Source: Posidonia oceanica
Lineage: Eukaryota; Streptophyta; Magnoliopsida; Alismatales; Posidoniaceae
DNA length: 64,000 bases
Assembly (NCBI GenBank): GCA_037176725.1
Contig: JAZBRS010000020.1
Coordinates: 83,460,001-83,524,000 of the forward strand
Direction of reading: 5' to 3'
This document shows, one piece after another, positions 17,021 through 28,600 of this stretch (position 1 is the first letter of the stretch; each line of letters begins with the position of its first letter). Made by a program: the position numbers and the translations under genes. Below the pieces are notes generated by a model. That model saw only the letters and a list, made by a program, of their open reading frames with translations. It searched no databases and was not told the origin of the DNA.

Positions 17021-20000
17021 TGTAGCGATCCCGATCGGAATCAGGCTCGCTAGATTAGCGGCGATTGAGATCCGAGGAAGAGGCTCAACTCGAAAACACT
17101 TGAAATCGAGGAGAAAAAGGAAAGATAAGACAAATCAGAGTCGCCACCATGTCTATTAACGGGAGACAAGGAAAATCGGGGGAAATGCGTGAATTAATAC
17201 GCAAAACCGAGCAAGAAATGCAAAGCAAAGCAATGCAAAGGAAAACAAATGCAAACAAATGCAAATGAGATGACTCTAGCCTAGGATAAGGGCAGTACGG
17301 TCATTGCGGGCCAAAACACAGGGTAAGGACTCCTGTTACGCGCGGGGAAGGTGTTAGGCACCCCCGACACGCCCGAAAATCGGTCTTTCTAGGCTTACGC
17401 TCGCATACGCAGGGAAAATGCAGGATTGAATGCCTATGTGCCTATAAATGCCTGAATGAATGCTCAAGGTGTGCTCTAAGTGGGAAGAAACAAGGCAAGG
17501 AAGTAAACGTGCTCTCTAAATGCTCAGCTACGCTGCCCGTGTTCCGAACCAGGCGGGACCTAGCTCGTGAGAACTCCAGGCAGTAAGCATCACCGCCCTA
17601 TATGCAAATGCAGGCGAGAAAGCAAAACAACGAGGAAACCATGCAATGCGATCGACATGCAAGGGAAAACGGTGCAAAACACGCAAAACGAGGCGAGAAA
17701 TGAGCAACGCACGTAAAACGAAGCGAAAGAATAAAACCGACACGCAAAGCAAGCGAGAAAGCAAGACGGCACGCAAAACAAGACAAGAGAGCAGGAAGGC
17801 ACGCAAAACGGGATGAGAAAACAGAATGGCACGCAAAACGGAGCGAAAGAATAAAATCGGCAAGCAAAACAGGCGAGAAAGCAAGGCAGCGCGCAAAACA
17901 AGGCAAGAAAACAGAAGGGCACGCAAAATGGTGCAAAAGCGAGAGCGGGCACGCGAAACGGTGCCAAAACAGCGAAGCAAAAACCTCGAAAAAGCCATGC
18001 AAAAGCAAGAATGCAGAAAGAAATTAGAAGGGGCCAAAGGGGAGTCAAAACAACGTGTGTGTAAGAACAGACGTCGTTTAGGACCACTCGGAGTAGGTGT
18101 GAAGACCTACAGAGGGGAGAGTGTGCAAATGGAGGGATTACCACTTCTTGGCGACTGTTTCCCACTAAACCGTTCCACGGTGTGTCTCGCATGCTGCCCA
18201 AAGCTCGCGATGCGATCGGATCGTGGAAAAGGGAGAAGAAAGCCACATTAAGTGATAAATCTAGGGAAAACTCAACACAAAGCACTCAGGAATACGCGAA
18301 ACGGGGATTCGGAGATAGAAGCAGAAAGGGGAGGCCCTATTCTATATGCTCAAAGAGACAGAAAGCGAAAACAAGGAAAACTATGCAAATGGCATGCAAA
18401 TGCAATGCAGGGGTTTAGGAGGACATACCTGGAAATCCGGGAGCTTGATCTGAAATCTGCCTGGTCCATGCTGAAGAGCGCCTCGCCGTGGTCGCCTGGG
18501 CAGCTTACTTGAGAAGATCCAACGGCCGGATTGAAAGATACCGCAGCTCCAAGGCAGAAGGGCCAGAACAGGGGAGAAGAACAGATCTAGGTGTTCAGGA
18601 GGTCCTAGGGATGTGCAAAAAGGTCCTCCCAAGTGAAAGGGAGCTAAAAGTGCTTAGTGTGTGCAAGAAGATGCTAAAATGCAAGACTAAATGGATGCAG
18701 AATGCATGCAAAAGTAAGAAAAAGCAATGATAAGAAACTGAGAAAAGCCAGGAGTTCAGCAGGCATTTTGAAAAAGAAGGGGGCTAAAAGTGCAAATTTT
18801 CCAAAAAACAGGGGTTCACAGGAAAGGGTTTTGAAAACAGGGGAAGACAGAGGTCTATTTGGCAAAAAACTAGGCTCAGAAAGTTGTTTTGAAAAGAAGG
18901 TATGCTTTAAAAGAGGTTTTGAAAACAGAAAGAAGTCAGAGTGCAATTTTGAAAAAACTAGGGTCTAAAATGCAAATTTTCTAGAAAACAGGGTTCTGGG
19001 GAGTCCGGGAATACTAGTGGAAGGTCTATATGCAATTTGGTAGGCATAGGAGCTAGAATGCAACCTAGGGGCAAAATGGTCTTTTCACATGATTTTTAAA
19101 GATGCAAGGACCTATGTGTGATTTTGAAATCATGCAGGGGTTAAAAATGCAATTTTATATGGAAAACATGCTCTGAAAAATAAGGGACAGGACTACAGTG
19201 CAATTTTTAAAAAGAACAGGGTCAAAAATGCAATGTAATAAACTAAAAATGCATGCAAGAGTTACTGTCCATTTAAAATGGACCTAAATGCAAATATGCA
19301 AAACTAGAAGGTAAAATATGCAATGCAGTATGCAAAAATAAAAAATAAATCCTAAGTTCTACAGTGCATGGGACTTAAATGCAAAAATAAAAATATGCAG
19401 GGGGCCAGAATGCAATGCAGTATGGTAAAATGCAAGCAAATAAATGAACTGATTTAGTGCAGGACTTGAGTGCAAAAATCAAAAGCAGAGGGGCTAAACT
19501 GCAAAATATTATAACAGCACAGCACAGTAAATGGACCAACTTGCAAATACTGAAAACCATAAACAGATCATGCAATTTAATATGATTTTGATTTTAAAAC
19601 ACAGCAGATTAAATGAAATAAGGACTGGAATGTAAAATGACAGAAACTTAAACCAAATATGCAATATTTACTTAAAAACTTTAGCTAGAATAAAATAAAC
19701 GCACAGTAACTGGTCGACGGCGACGAGTACTGTAGCGGAACGCCGGCAGTACTTGTGGCCGCCGACAGGGGAGGCTGAGGAGGCGCGGGAGGGCGGAGAA
19801 CGACGTCGGCGATCGTCCGGAGCTCTGGGAATGGTCCGGAGCTCGCTCTGTTGGTTGGAGTGTCCGGAGGAAGAGCAGCCGACGCCAGAGAAGGAGAACT
19901 GTCCGGCGAGTCGAGGACGGAGCAGGAGGACGGGAAAGCCTATTCTAAAGGCCGGGGAAGCAAGAGAAGAGGAAGAGGAGGCTAAGGGTAGCAAGGTTTA

Positions 20001-22854
20001 CCTTTTCCCGCGCCTGAGTCGTTCCCCCGACGTCAGCGGTTCCAGAACTGGTCAGCGGAGATCGTCCGGTCGCAGCAGCGGTCTTCGGGCGCTCGCGGAG
20101 GTTGGGATCTTCTCAGGGGGTGCTTCTGGTGCTTCCTGGGCGATCGGACGCAAGCTTCGAAGCTCGGAGAGGAATCCGGCGTTTTTGGGTTCAGAGGATA
20201 CTACCGGAGGCCGGGGGGAGTTGTTGCTGCTCGCCTGGCGGAGCGAAGCCCTCCGGGAGGTTGCTGGAGGTCTGAGGAGTGAAGCTGGATGGCTAGCTTG
20301 AGCTTCTGGAGAGTGTGGAGGGGGATTGAGGATTGGGTCGATTTCTGGTCAGTGGCTGATGCAGGTGTTTGCTGTGTTGTTTGCAGTCGGTGGGGGATGG
20401 CTGGGCTTGAGGCCTGGTGCTCTGGAAAGGTGGGATGCAGGTGAATCTCTGGGTGGAGTTTGGAAGGAAGTAGTGAGTTGTGGTGGAGGGAATTGTGAAT
20501 GGAGTTAGTTTTGGGTTTCAGTTGGGATTGCAGGTGGTCTGAGGGTGTTTTGTGGGGTGGAATGGCTGTAGAAAGGTGAAGGAAGATGGCCGGTTGTTGG
20601 GTGAGATTGGGGGGACAACTGAGAGAAGGATGGGGGCTTGAAGTGGGCTTGCTTTGCTGGGAAAGAAAGAGAAAGTTTTGCTGAAGATTTCAGAGAAGAA
20701 AAGAGGAGAATTGGGTGTGGGGATCGGTCTGAAATGGAGGCTTCTCTCCGGGATGTCAAGGAATCCCTCAGGCACTCTCTTCTGCTCTCTCTTTTCCTGG
20801 AATTGGAAGACGAAGAGGAGGAGAACAGAGGAAGGCACAGGTGGAAGAAAAGTCTGGATTCTGGTCTCTCTCTGGGTTTGCTCTGATTGCTCTGGAATGT
20901 CTCACTGCCAAGCCTTTGAACGGGGTTGAAGGACGCAGGCTTATATGAGGAGAAGCTGCCGGCACGCACGCGCTGGAAGTTTGAAATCAACGGCGTCGCA
21001 CTGCAGCTGAAAGGGGACGGATGCCGGCGAGGCGACGGGCATTGAATGCCTCCCGGATTTGGTGCTGAGATGGAGGAGTCGGCGAGCTGCTGTAGACGAT
21101 AAGATGGAGGCTTGAATTTGAATGGATGGAGGGAAGGCTGTTGCAGCGAGCTCGCGGGAGAATCGGTGGAAAGAAAAAAAACATAGAGGAAGGCTGAGGA
21201 AGAAGAAGGGTGGGGATGGCGGGCCGGACTGTGCTGCGGGCCGAAGAAGAAAAATAAAAGAAAAAAGAAGAAACGGGCCGGAGGGCCCAGTGAAGAAAGG
21301 GAAGAAAGAAAAAGAGAAGTAAGAGAGAAAGAGAGGGTAGAATGGGGAAATAAAATAGGTAAAAATATAGTAAAAATAAATAAAAATATTAGAAGAGTTG
21401 TGCTGTAGATTAGGATTTTAATTAAGATTTTTAATGGTTATTTTGAGTTGATTAATGTGTTTTGGGCTTGATTAGGGTTTTAGGGCTTTGGTTTTGTTCT
21501 TAATTGGTTTTCACTTGATTAAATGTTTGTTAAACCCTTTTTTAAACTGTTTTAAAAATTGTATTTCCCTTGTTGGACACTTAGGATATTAATTAGGATT
21601 TTTTAGGATTTAATTTCCCATTAATCAGGATGTTTTTTAGATTTTTAAGTTGTAGTCTTCTTAGGGTTTTTCCTTCTTAAGTCTTTTAAGTTATGTTTTG
21701 ATTTTTATTTGTTGATTTTCCTTGAAGTTTTTAGTTGGATTTTTCTGGTTTGATAGGGTGTTTCTTAAGCCTTTCAGATGTGTTTTTCTCTTCTTTTTTA
21801 ATTAAGTTTTTAACTTGTTTTTCTTATGTTTATTAGGTTAAGTCTCTTGCCTTCTTTAATTATTTGTTTTAGTGTTTGATTTTTTAATTCTTCTTTTTGG
21901 GTTTGTTTTTTAATTCTTCTGATGGGTTTTTACCTTTGGTGGGTTTTGATTTTATTTTAGCTTTTTCCTTGATTTTTCAGTGTTTTCTTTTGATTTGTTT
22001 TGCATTTTTTTAGTTTGCATGTTTGGTTTTCTTTTTAGCTTGCTTTAGTTAAGTTTAAGTTGTTAATTGCTTGTTTAACATTTTTTAATTGTTTTTCTTA
22101 GGGTACTGATTTGTTTGTTTTATGTTTTGAGGTCTTGCAGATTTTTATGGGTTTTTGTGGATTTTTGCAAGAGAGGGAAAAGTAAAAGAGAAGGAGGAAG
22201 GAAAAGGGGAAAAGAGGGAAATAAGAGGAAAAGAGATAGGTTGGAGGAAAACGATTTTTTAAAATTCAGAAAAAATGTTAAAAATAAAGTAAAAATAGGG
22301 ATAAGATAGAGGAGGGATAGAAGCACAGAGGGGGCCCACAGCCAGACCAGAAAAAGGATAAGAAAGGGATGAAAAGAGAGATGATAATCAGGAGAGAGAG
22401 AGGAGAGAGAAAATGATAATCCCGGAGAGAGAAAAGGATAATTTGGGTGAAAGAGGGTCTTAATGGTCTTGGAATTGGGTGAAAGTTGGTGAGTAGGTAG
22501 TCTAGGGTTCGAGGTGTTGGTTCTAAAGTTTTGGTTTGATTCTAAGGAGGTTTTGGAGGGGTTTCAAGGTGTAGAAAAATGGTAGTTTCACCTAGGTTTT
22601 CTAGGATTTTTGGGAATGGGTTAGGTTTGGAAATTTCTAAGTTTTTGGGTAGGTTTGTTGGGTGGACAGTGGTGGGTTTTCCTATGGATTTTGGTTGGGT
22701 TTTGAGGTTGGGAAGGGGGGTAAAGGTCTGGGCCAAGATAGGCTGATTTTGAAGGGTGGAGAGGAGGATTAGGGTTAGGGTTTGGTTGGGGTTTGATCCA
22801 GCAATTACCAGGAGGGCTCCAAGGGTCCGGGCCTGCCAAGATGGGGTGTCAACA
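17021..22854 (-). mobile_element. Solo LTR 1 (Tat family, minus strand) inside element A
   Basis: The segment starts TGTAGCGATCCCGATCGG and ends ATGGGGTGTCAACA, the reverse complement of a Tat LTR (TGTTGACACCCCAT...GGGATCGCTACA). It is 5834 bp long with perfect GGTGT duplications on both sides and no internal region, so it is a solo LTR left by LTR-LTR recombination. It carries the family modules in reverse order: PBS-like word (17136), conserved box (17324-17407), 30-bp array (17700-17960), TGCA tract (18600-19680), GC-rich block (19700-21200), AT-rich block and purine tract. It interrupts the extra ORF of element A. The many ORFs inside are low-complexity. Confidence 0.93.
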
Positions 22855-22859
22855 GGTGT
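22855..22859. other. Target-site duplication, right copy (GGTGT)
   Basis: Matches 17016-17020; together they mark insertion of solo LTR 1. Confidence 0.9.
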
Positions 22860-22970
22860 ACCCCTGAGTACATCACTGAAGTGCAGGACCTCTGGCCCAT
22901 TGACGAAGTCCCGCCGAGCGGTCCCTTGTTCCTTGACTCTGGAAGATCAAAGAAGGCCCGAATCAGCTAG
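22860..22970 (+). pseudogene. Extra ORF, 3' part after solo LTR
   Basis: If the solo LTR and one GGTGT are ignored, the frame entering at 17018 continues here without a shift for 36 codons to TAG 22968-22970. The segment is protein-like, with acidic and proline-rich text such as EVQDLWPIDEVPPSGP. It shows that the ORF was intact when the LTR inserted and that the insertion truncated it. Function unknown; see the 5' part for the PMD comparison. Confidence 0.65.
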
Positions 22971-23549
22971 AGCCATCGTGCAGCTGTCATTCTGTCTTCC
23001 TTTCAAGTTGTGCTGTACTTTTGGCCTGTCACAAGCATGTAACCAACAGTTCTACCAATGCAAAGCTGATCATGCACTGGCTGTTCACATTTCAAAGCTG
23101 ATCATGCATTCCATGCTCCTCGTCGCTCACGTCCGGAGGCCCCTTGGCCCGGCTGATTGCTCGCATGACGCAGGAAAGTCCTCAGCAAACGACCCAGGCT
23201 CCAGGACCTCTGCGAACCCGCGCCGTCTGACCTGCCACCGGACATCCCTGGCTGAGTCTCCTTTGGACTGGTACCCCAAACTACTCGTCTGACAAACACG
23301 TCAGTTTTGTCCACCCTTCGCTTTTCTCGATACCAGGGACGTTTCGTCCAACCCCTGGTACATCCTGATACCAGGGGCATCTTTTCAGACGCCCCGTGGT
23401 ATCTCACCCTTGTTCTCATCTCATCTTGCCGACCGATAAGTCCGATATCTTATCACCTTCCCCAATCAATCAATCTCATCATTATCTCATCTCCTCTTTG
23501 CCGGCCGATAAGTCCGATATCTTATCACCTTTTTCAATCAAGCTCTCAT

Positions 23550-23925
23550 CATTATCTCACCCCCTTCTTTAGCATTAGTTCTCATCATTACCTCACCCCC
23601 CTTCTTTAGCATTAGTTCTCATCATTATCTCACCCCCCTTCTTTAGCATTAGTTCTCATCATTATCTCACCCCCCTTCTTTAGCATTAGTTCTCATCATT
23701 ACCTCATCCTCCTTCTTTAACATTAGCTCTCATCATTACCTCATCTCCCTTCTTTAGCAATAGCTCTCATCATTACCTCATCTCCCTTCTTCAGCATTAG
23801 TTCTCATCATTACCTCATCCCCCTTCTTTAGCATTAGCTCTCATCATTACCTCACCCCCCTTCTTTAGCAATAACTCTCATCATTACCTCATCTCCCTCT
23901 TTAGAAGTAGCCTCTCATCATGATC
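23550..23925 (+). repeat. 36-37 bp tandem array (CTTTAGCATTAGTTCTCATC)
   Basis: Roughly ten copies of a unit combining CTCATCATTACCTCAC, CCCCTTCTTTAGCATTAG and short variants follow each other head to tail. Copies differ by a few bases and by C-run length. Non-coding. Confidence 0.85.
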
Positions 23926-24029
23926 TCATCCCCTCTTATCAAGCAATCAAGCACTCATCAATCAATCATTCAGCATTCAATCACTCATCAACCAATCACT
24001 CATCACTCGATCATTCATCAATCAAGCAC

Positions 24030-25160
24030 TCTCAGGCTGATATTCCTAAACTATCTACTCCCAGGCTGATATTCCTAAACTATCTACTCCCAGACTGATA
24101 TTCCTAAACTATCTACTCCCAGGCTGATATTCCTAAACTATCTACTCTCAGGCTGATATTCCTAAACTATCTATTCTCAGGCTGATATCCTAAACTATCT
24201 ATTCTTAGGCTGATATTCCTAAACTATCTATCTTCTGGCCGATCCATGGTTGGCCCGCAGTTGTGTTATACGGCTGACATCCAGTAACTGTCCCTCGCAA
24301 TGCCGCTAGGCTGATAACCTAAACTATCGATCTAGGCTGATAACCTAAACTATCGCTAGGCTGATATCCTAAACTATCTATCTAGGCTGATATCCTAAAC
24401 TATCCGGCATCTGCGTTATACGGCTGACATCCAGTAACTGTCCCTCGTAATTGCCCTTTCCAGTTGATAGGACTGTAAACTATCTATCTAGGCTGATATC
24501 CTAAACTATCGATCTAGGCTGATATCCTAAACTATCGATCTAGGCTGATAACCTAAACTATCAATCTAGGCTGATATCCTAAACTATCTATGGCAATTAC
24601 GTTATACGGCTGATATCCAGTAACTATCCCTTGCAATTGCTCTTTCTAGTTGATAGGACTGTAAACTATCTCTAGGCTGATAACCTAAACTATCGATCTA
24701 GGCTGATAACCTAAACTATCGCTAGGCTGATAACCTAAACTATCGATCTAGGCTGATATCCTAAACTATCTATCGCAATTGCATTATACGGCTGACATCC
24801 AGTAACTATCCCTCGCAATGCCGCTAGGCTGATAACCTAAACTATCTATCTAGGCTGATAACCTAAACTATCGCTAGGCTGATATCCTAAACTATCTATC
24901 TAGGCTGATATCCTAAACTATCCGGCATTTGCGTTATACGGCTGATATCCAGTAACTATCACTCATGGTTTGCCCTTTCCAGTTGATAGGACTGTAAACT
25001 ATCTATCTAGGCTGATAACCTAAACTATCGCTAGGCTGATATCCTAAACTATCTATCTAAGCTGATATCCTAAACTATCTATGGCAACCATGTTATACGG
25101 CTGATATCCAGTAACTATCACTCACAACTGCGCCTTCCGGTTGATAGGACCGTAAACTAT
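24030..25160 (+). repeat. Minisatellite of GGCTGATATCCTAAACTATC units
   Basis: Units of about 20-30 bp read (TA)GGCTGATAWCCTAAACTATC; every 100-250 bp they are broken by a spacer with ATACGGCTGACATCCAGTAA and by GTTGATAGGACTGTAAACTATC. Most units contain a short inverted repeat (GATA...TATC, GATAG...CTATC, GACA...TGTC), so the RNA could form a chain of small hairpins. This is a higher-order array; unit count was not computed. Confidence 0.88.
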
Positions 25161-25601
25161 CGCCCTCGGCTGATGATCCGAAACTCATCCGGTCGATAAG
25201 TCCGACAACTTATCACCTCCCCGCGTGACTTCGTCCCAAAAGACGGAGCCCCGCATCCTTCTGCGTCCGGGAAAAGGTCCACCTCTCCCGTCACGCCTTT
25301 GTGGCTTTGGCTATCCTTCTTTTCGTGGCAGGTCTGGACCTCCCGTCAAGCTCCGCGGTGCACCGCAACGTCCCTCTTCAGCGTCGTCAGCATCGCCAGC
25401 GTCACCCGCGTCGCTTCGGTCCCTCCATCGGTACTAACTCTAGCACTAACTTTTGCATTGCATCCGCATCAGCATGCATCGCATACATTGCATCTCATCC
25501 ATTTGCACCTGCACATTGCACTGCAGCAACGATCCACGATGTTCGGCGCATCCGCCGAATAAGTGGCTCACGCCGATAGCAACCCTCTGCTCTCGCCAGT
25601 C

Positions 25602-25685
25602 AAATGGGGTGTCCCGTCAACCCTGAGCAGCGGCCTCGCTTCGCTCGGCCTCGCTCAGGGAGGGGCATCTGTTGACACCCCATTT
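25602..25685 (+). promoter_or_regulatory. Hairpin spanning the PPT and LTR start (element A)
   Basis: The left arm AAATGGGGTG, then TCAAC and CCTGAGC, can pair with GCTCAGG, GTTGA and CACCCCATTT on the right; the right outer arm is the LTR start itself. The PPT (25657-25665) falls in and beside the unpaired bulge. The arrangement recurs in D (about 32782-32857) and B (52481-52560, minus strand). Pairing is seen; function is inferred. Confidence 0.6.
25657..25665 (+). other. Polypurine tract of element A
   Basis: AGGGAGGGG followed by CATC and then the LTR start TGTTGACA. It primes plus-strand DNA synthesis. Identical in B (52500-52508, minus strand), and AGGGAAGGG in D (32832-32840). Confidence 0.88.
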
Positions 25686-28600
25686 TGACAGGTTGGATCG
25701 TTTGGAGCCTTCCGGTGGCTGCTGGACCCGAATCTAGACCCAAATCCACACCTTCCTCTCCTTCTTTCCCCTCAAAACAAGCCCAAACCTGACCTAGGAT
25801 TACCCCCCTTTCCCGAACCTGAAAACCCACCAAAATCCATAGGAAAACTCACCCCTGATGACTTAGCAAACCCACCAAAAAGCCTGCAAAATCTCAAACC
25901 AGACCCCTCCCAAAAACCCTAGGAAACTTAGGCAAAAATACCCTTTTTCTACACCTCAAAACCCCTCCAAAACTTCCTCAAAACCAAACCAAAACTCCAG
26001 GAGCAGAACTAGAAACTCTAGACCCCGCACCCACCAAGTTTCACCCCTTTCCGAGACTCCTAAGCCTTCCATTTGCTTGAATTATCGTTTTCTCTCTCCG
26101 GGATTATCGTTTTCTCTCTCCTCTCTCTCTCCTGATTATCGTCTCTCTTTTCATTCCCTTCTTGCCCTTTTTCTGGCTTGGCTGTGGGCCCCCTTTGTAC
26201 TCCTATCCTTTCTCTATCTTATTCCTATTTTTATTTTATTTTTAGCATTTTCCCTGAATTTTAAAAATCTTTTCCCTCAAACCTATCTCTTTCCCCTTTT
26301 ATTCTCCTTTTTCCCCTTTTCTTCTTCTTTTCCTTTTCCTTCTTCTCTCTTTTGCAAAAACCCATAAAAATCCCTAAAAATCTGTAAAACCCCAAAACAT
26401 AAAAGAAACAAATCAGAATTCCAAGAAAAGCAACTAAAAAACATTAAACAAATGATTAAAAACTCAAACTTAACTAAATCAAGCTAAAAAGAAAATCAAG
26501 CACGCAAACTAAAAAATGCAAAACAAACTAAAAGAAAATACTGTAAAATCAAGTAAAAAACTGAAATAAAGTCAGAACCTACCAAAAATAAAAACCCCAC
26601 TAAAGGAATTAAAAAACAAACCCTAAAGAGAAGAATTAAAAATCAAACACTAAAACAAGTAATTAAAGGAGACAAAAGACTTAACCTAATAAACATAAGG
26701 AAAAAACAACATAAAACTTAATTAAAAAAAGAAAAAGAAAATACAGTTGAAAGACTTAAAAACACTTAATCAAACCAGAAAAATCCAACTCAAAAACATC
26801 AAGAAGAATTAACAAATAAAAATCAAAAACATAGTTCAAAAGACTTAAGGAAGAAAAACATAAAAGACTAGAACTAAAAAGCCCAAAACCCTTTCTAATT
26901 AATATGAAAATAAATCCTAAAAATCCTAATTAACATCCTAAAATACTTAACAAGAAAACACAATTTTAAAAACAATTTAAAAAGATTTAACCAACACTTA
27001 ATCAAGTGGGAAATGAATTAACAACAAAGGAAAGCCCTAGAACCCTAATCAAGCCTAAAACACACTAATTAACCTAAAAACAGTCATTAAAAAATCCAAT
27101 TAAACACCTAACCTACAACCCAATTCATCTAATATTTTTGTTTATTTTTATCTTATTTTTTCCTATTTTATTTCCCTCCTTCTTTCCATCTTTCTTTCTT
27201 TCTTCCTTTTATCCTTTCTTTTCTTCCTTACTGGGCTCATCAGCCCGTTACCCTATTTTTTTTTCTTTTTTCAAACCTCAGCCCACAGCAACAGTCCACC
27301 TTCTTCTTCCTTCCTCTCCCGCGTTGCAGTGCTACAGTGATCGCTGGCCTGCAGCTCTGCCCGGCCTGCCACCTCCTGCTCGAGCCGGACTGGCGTGCGC
27401 CGAGCTTCGTCCTTGCCCTTGCCATCGCCGCAGACCTGCAAAACCAAGAATAGAAGTCGTCAGAAATCGAGCAGAAAGAGGAAAAATCAGAGTGAATTTC
27501 AGGAGAGAAAAGAGAGGAGAAAAGATGGAGGATTGATCCCGAAAAACAAGACCCCATTTTCCAGTGGAATCCCCAGCGAGAGAGAGAGGCCATTTTCCTC
27601 AGAAATCCACCGAGAGATCCCGACCTTCCGCCTCTTCCTTCCACAGCGAACCAGAGGCCGAAACACCTCCAGAACCATTCGGAATTCACCCCCGAGTTTC
27701 ACCCAAGCCTCCTGCAACTCCTCCCTTCCTTCCCACAGAGAAACGAACCCACATTTCACCCCCAAACACGCTGAGACTCCAACAGAAATCCAACGCTACC
27801 TTCCCAGAAATTCCCCGCACCACAGGCTGCCTCCTCTCCCCAAACCTATCCCAGACACTCGCCACGACTCCACCTCCCTAAGCCGCCTAGCCTTCAGCCC
27901 TCTCTCCCACCACCGGCAGAGAACTCCACAACAAACACCTTGCTTCGCTCTAGACCAGAAATCAGCCCGGCCTCCGAACTTCCTCCACACCTTCCAGAAG
28001 CCCTCTCCGAACATCCAGATCGACTCCTCAGACCTCCAGCAATCTCCCGGAGGGTTTCACTCCACCGGACGAGCAGCAACACCCCCCCGGCCTCCGGCAG
28101 TATCTTCTAAACCCACAAACGCCGATCCTTCGTTCGAGCAGCTGAGGTCCCACCTGACCATTCGAGAAGCTTCGGAGCGTCATCCTGAGGACGCCCGGAC
28201 CACCGCGAGCCACCAGCATCCTCCGCAGCAACCGGACGACGAGCTCCGGCCGGCTCCTACACTGCTGAGGTCGGGGGCGCGCTCTGGACACGATCAGAGG
28301 TAAATCCTCCTTCCCCTAGCTCTCTCTCCTCCCCCTGTTGCTTTCCCGCCGGTCGGAGGCCAGATCCAAGCCTTCCAGACGCCGTCACAGCTCGCCGGTC
28401 TTCCTTTCTTCTCCGGCGCCGGTCCCCTGACCTCCACGACGCTCCGGCCAGCAGAGCGAACTTCGGACAGTTCCCAGAGCTCCGGACGAACGCCAGTACC
28501 AAGCTCCGCCGGTCTGCGCCTCCCCAACCTCCCCTGTCGGCGGTCACGAGCACTGCCGGCGTTCTGCTACAGTGCTCGTCGACCGCCGACTAGCACTGTT

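Larger units (their letters stand above)
22971..25601 (+). other. Element A 3' UTR, repeat-rich
   Basis: Non-coding region between the extra ORF and the PPT. It has an opening of ordinary sequence (22971-23280), paired GATACCAG/CTGGTATC-type hairpins (about 23318-23405), a 36-37 bp tandem array (23550-23925), a long minisatellite (24030-25160), and a closing stretch of ordinary sequence with a 7-bp hairpin at 25195-25214. Parts are alignable, in diverged form, with D (31150-32840) and B (52500-54650). Tandem repeats in the 3' UTR are a known trait of Tat/Ogre elements and a documented source of satellite DNA. Confidence 0.8.

Noticed and set aside
22756..23292. A 178-codon ORF crossing the right edge of solo LTR 1
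   Set aside because: It joins LTR sequence to the element A interior; only 22860-22970, in another frame, matches the interrupted ORF.
24030..25160. CRISPR-like appearance of regularly spaced short repeats
   Set aside because: Units are contiguous and variable, spacers are not unique, and the context is a plant retrotransposon 3' UTR.
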